This document shows positions 61,560-64,000 of a stretch of DNA of 64,000 nucleotides, piece after piece (the stretch's first letter is position 1; every line of letters begins with the position of its first letter). The notes under the pieces were generated by a model. It saw nothing but the letters and a program-made list of their open reading frames with translations, was not told the DNA's origin and did not search any database. The position numbers and the translations under genes were made by a program. The DNA is from Rhizobium terrae (GTDB lineage: Bacteria > Pseudomonadota > Alphaproteobacteria > Rhizobiales > Rhizobiaceae): NCBI RefSeq assembly GCF_003425685.1, contig NZ_QJKM01000020.1:33134-97133 (forward strand). The letters are read 5' to 3'.

Positions 61560-63127
61560 TGGCCGCTTAGCGCCGATAGCGTTGAAAAAGTCGGCGTTGC
61601 TGTCAGTGCAAAGTTCTGATTCACTCCTTCTAGGGATTTAGGAGGGTGTGCCGATGATGGGCGAGCGAACAGTGGCGCAGGAAGCACTGTTTTACGGGTT
61701 CAGCATCGAGCGTCACGTCCCGGCGAACCATCTTCTGCGGTCTATCGACCGCTTCGTTGATCTGTCTGGCCTTCGGACTCACTTGCGCCCTTTCTACAGC
61801 GAGATCGGGCGGCCCTCGATCGATCCGGAACTGATGATGCGCATGCTGATCGTTGGTTACTGCTTCGGAATTCGTTCGGAGCGTCGGCTGTGTGAGGAGG
61901 TACACCTGAACCTGGCCTATCGCTGGTTTTGCAGGCTCGGCCTTGAAGGCGATGTCCCGGATCACTCGACCTTCTCCAAGAACCGGCATGGTCGTTTCCG
62001 CGATAGCGATCTGCTGCGCGAACTGTTCGAGACGACAGTAAGGCGTTGCATCGAAGAGGGACTCGTCGGTGGCGAAGGCTTCGCCGTTGATGCGAGCCTG
62101 ATCAAGGCGGATGCCAACAAGCAGCGCTCGGCGGAGGGGTCGGAGGCCGTCGACTGGGAAGTTATGGCCGAGACCCGTCGCTCGGTTCAGGAATATCTCG
62201 ACACGCTCGATGACGCGGCATGGGGTGCAGCCAGCGAAGCAAAACCGAAGTTCGTATCGAGGTCGGACCCGGCGGCGCAGTGGACCGGAGCAATGAAAGG
62301 CCATGCCTTCTTCGCGTACGCTACCAACTATCTGATTGATCTGGATAATGCCGTTATCGTTGATGTGGAGGCGAGCCGTGCGATCCGGCAGGCCGAAGTC
62401 GGCGCGGCACGCACCATGATTGAGCGCACTCAAGAGAGCTTCGGGCTCTATCCGGAACGGTTGGCTGCCGACAGTGCTTATGGTTCAGCAGAGATGTTGG
62501 GCTGGCTGGTTCACGAACGCGGAATAGAGCCGCATATTCCCGTCTTCGATAAGTCCGAACGGCGTGATGGCACATTCGAGCGCGCCGACTTTGCTTACGA
62601 TCACAAGCGCGATCTTTATACCTGCCCTGGCGGCAAGGAGTTACGCTCGCGACAGATCACCTACCAGAACGAACGTCCGCTCGTCGATGAAGATGGCATG
62701 GTACGCTATCGGGCCAGCAAGCTCGACTGCGATGCCTGCGTCCTAAAATCTCGATGCTGCCCGAACGCTCCAGCGCGCAAGATACCACGTTCCATCCATG
62801 AGGGCGCTCGCGACATGGCGCGCGATATCGCCAAGACCGAAGCCTATGTTACGTCGAGGCATCAGAGGAAGAAGGTTGAGATGCTTTTTGCGCACCTTAA
62901 ACGCATCCTCAAACTGGATCGCCTGCGACTACGAGGTCCGAACGGAGCGCGTGATGAGTTCCACCTCGCAGCCGCAGCCCAAAACCTCCGGAAACTCGCA
63001 AAGCTGATCCCGGCACCAACCCCAAAACCGGCGTGAAGGGGAATATATCTCGGCACGTCCCTACGACGGAAACATCGGAGCAAGATTACCGCACCCCTTT
63101 TTCAACGGTATCCGCCATGAGCGGACA
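61560..63127 (+). mobile_element. IS1182-family insertion sequence
   Basis: A 1568-bp element with 31-bp imperfect terminal inverted repeats: left 61560-61590, beginning TGGCCGCTTAGCGCCGATAG and ending CGTTGAAAAAG; right 63097-63127, CTTTTTCAACGG and so on, ending GCGGACA. It carries one transposase gene. I see no clear target duplication. It lies just past the rpsD terminator. Confidence 0.75.
61654..63036 (+). CDS. IS1182-family transposase
   Basis: 460-residue DDE transposase. N-terminal VAQEALFYGFSIERHVPANH and the conserved LMMRMLIVGYCFGIRSERRLCEEV; catalytic region FAVDASLIKADANK and, further on, LAADSAYGSAEM; Cys-rich segment DCDACVLKSRCCPN; C-terminal KKVEMLFAHLKRILKLDRLRLRG with the final Glu. 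All appear intact, so transposition could be active. GGAGG lies upstream of ATG 61654. Confidence 0.88.
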   Translation: MMGERTVAQEALFYGFSIERHVPANHLLRSIDRFVDLSGLRTHLRPFYSEIGRPSIDPELMMRMLIVGYCFGIRSERRLCEEVHLNLAYRWFCRLGLEGDVPDHSTFSKNRHGRFRDSDLLRELFETTVRRCIEEGLVGGEGFAVDASLIKADANKQRSAEGSEAVDWEVMAETRRSVQEYLDTLDDAAWGAASEAKPKFVSRSDPAAQWTGAMKGHAFFAYATNYLIDLDNAVIVDVEASRAIRQAEVGAARTMIERTQESFGLYPERLAADSAYGSAEMLGWLVHERGIEPHIPVFDKSERRDGTFERADFAYDHKRDLYTCPGGKELRSRQITYQNERPLVDEDGMVRYRASKLDCDACVLKSRCCPNAPARKIPRSIHEGARDMARDIAKTEAYVTSRHQRKKVEMLFAHLKRILKLDRLRLRGPNGARDEFHLAAAAQNLRKLAKLIPAPTPKPA

Positions 63128-63177
63128 TTGCGGCTATCGCAAAATTCCATATTCTGCGACAGCTGCCAAAGTTAGAT

Positions 63178-63888
63178 TCATGCAACAGCTTTGGGGCGGC
63201 CAGCGCTCATCAACTCGATGAGTCTTTTGAGTCGAGTCACCACGTCACTGGTTTCCAAGAGTTGCTGCTTCTGCTCTATACCGGTCGATAGCAACGGAGC
63301 GACTGTATCGGCCAACAGGCTTGGATCGCCGATTGAAGGCAGGCTGAAACGCGCTTTGGATCCTGGTGGAAGCGCGGAAAAATCAACCTCGGCGTAGATC
63401 TGATAGGCATCGAGAACCGCACTCGAAAGAGCGGCTGCCTCCTTCGATTGGCCACCTTGCTCTCCAATCGGAGTGACCTCCGCCGCCAAGAACTCGCCAT
63501 CGGTAATGCGGACGATGCCTGTTCGCTGAAACCCGCAGACGGTGACCTTGAGAGCCCCGTCCACCTGTGTCTGGCGATCGACCACGTTTGCAATGACGCC
63601 TACCGGATGGAGAGCATCAAGAGTGCTAGGGCGGTCATCCGTAATACGCTTCTGGGCGACAACGACAACGCGCCGATCACCGACAAGAGCGTGTTCCACG
63701 GCCTGACGGGTTTTGTCGCGCGCCACGAAAATCCGCGAGATCATGTGCGGAAACAAGACCATGTCCCGCATAGGGACCACGGGGATACGCTCCTCGACAG
63801 AATTAGGCGTGGTAGGCTGAACCGATGTCGCAGGCAATTGGATCGCCTGGATCCTTGCGGCCAACACGTTCCAGTTGTCGGGCGACAT
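63178..63888 (-). CDS. LON substrate-binding domain fragment, probably 5'-disrupted
   Basis: About 236 residues. Residues about 34-200 match the N-terminal LON domain (IPVVPMRDMVLFPHMISRIF; RQAVEHAL; GVIANVVDRQTQVDGALKVTV; LADTVAPLL). The AAA+ and Ser-Lys protease domains are absent, with a stop at 63178. The only ATG (63886-63888) overlaps the palindromic end TGTCGGGCGACA of the adjacent probable mobile element, so the true 5' end may have been displaced. Either a stand-alone LON-domain protein or a relic. Confidence 0.5.
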   Translation of the reverse strand: MSPDNWNVLAARIQAIQLPATSVQPTTPNSVEERIPVVPMRDMVLFPHMISRIFVARDKTRQAVEHALVGDRRVVVVAQKRITDDRPSTLDALHPVGVIANVVDRQTQVDGALKVTVCGFQRTGIVRITDGEFLAAEVTPIGEQGGQSKEAAALSSAVLDAYQIYAEVDFSALPPGSKARFSLPSIGDPSLLADTVAPLLSTGIEQKQQLLETSDVVTRLKRLIELMSAGRPKAVA

Positions 63889-64000
63889 GCACAATTGACC
63901 CCCGGACGGCATAAAGAAGTGACCCCTCTGTTTTGAGAGGAGCAATAGATGACGATTGAGATTTCGGTGAATCCTGCATTGTCGAGAGGGATGCAGGGTG
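63876..64000 (+). mobile_element. terminus of a second mobile element (partial)
   Basis: TGTCGGGCGACATGCACAAT begins an IS21-like end: two direct TGACCCC words (AATTGACCCCCGG and AGTGACCCCTC) about 30 bp apart, then GAGAGGAGCAATAG before an ATG at 63949. The element continues beyond the window, so the family is provisional. Confidence 0.4.
63949..64000 (+). CDS. partial CDS of the second element (start only)
   Basis: Begins MTIEISVNPALSRGMQG after AGAGGAG; the gene runs out of the window. I cannot name the product. Likely a transposase gene by position. Confidence 0.35.
   Translation, partial: MTIEISVNPALSRGMQG

Overview
The window is a stretch of Rhizobiaceae chromosome (Rhizobium/Agrobacterium/Ensifer type; genus not resolved). 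The evidence is an exoR homologue, PopZ next to valS, NADP-dependent icd, TrmFO, DUF1127 and DUF982 small proteins, a CtrA-type box before a flagellin gene, and the gene order dgt-argS-SPOR-nagZ-scpAB-tatABC-serS-surE-pcm-nlpD-like. GC content is high, with AT-rich islands only at promoters.

Layout. 1-8.4 kb: accessory-looking genes (MFS exporter, SDR plus methyltransferase with a divergent TetR regulator, ExoD-like protein, several small or hypothetical proteins, DUF982, KTSC) with tRNA-Asn and tRNA-Cys. 7.7-16.7 kb: PCMT paralogue, popZ-like, valS, FadL-type porin, exoR, xth and erpA. 16.9-32.4 kb: a dense co-oriented housekeeping block covering dNTP balance, arginyl- and seryl-tRNA synthesis, peptidoglycan recycling (nagZ), chromosome condensation (scpAB), Tat secretion, surE-pcm and a LysM/LytM lipoprotein. 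32.5-38.3 kb: tetR-yciI with twin operators, an AAA ATPase, yajC, an Mth938 protein, a squalene-synthase-fold protein resembling NDUFAF6, and trmFO. 38.5-41.6 kb: two DUF1127 micro-genes, a structured small RNA with three anti-Shine-Dalgarno loops, tRNA-Leu and tig. 41.7-60.5 kb: ABC-F ATPase, a lone flagellin gene, a SleB-type hydrolase, GST, GNATs, icd, FUSC, trmJ-murI, LysE-type exporters, a HerA/DUF87 ATPase and a second DUF982. 60.6-64 kb: rpsD with a structured leader, then an IS1182-family element, a LON-domain fragment and the edge of what looks like a second mobile element.

How the parts connect. Envelope biogenesis is prominent: the Tat operon, YajC, the NlpD-like factor, SPOR protein, NagZ, SleB-like hydrolase, ExoR and ExoD. 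Regulation is most readable in intergenic DNA: a perfect FNR/FixK box before the FadL-type gene, a CtrA box before flagellin, twin palindromes before tetR-yciI, a 12-bp word shared by the DUF1127 and sRNA upstream regions, and an rpsD leader.

Most interesting items: the sRNA at 39.3-39.45 kb, whose CCTCCTCCC loops match the alpha-proteobacterial 'cuckoo'/alpha-r14 type; small ORFs of 34-38 codons, one overlapping two mutually exclusive hairpins; and two places where the gene usually expected next (tolC, secDF) is absent. I did not find a clearly unprecedented multi-gene system; most of the window is core chromosome.
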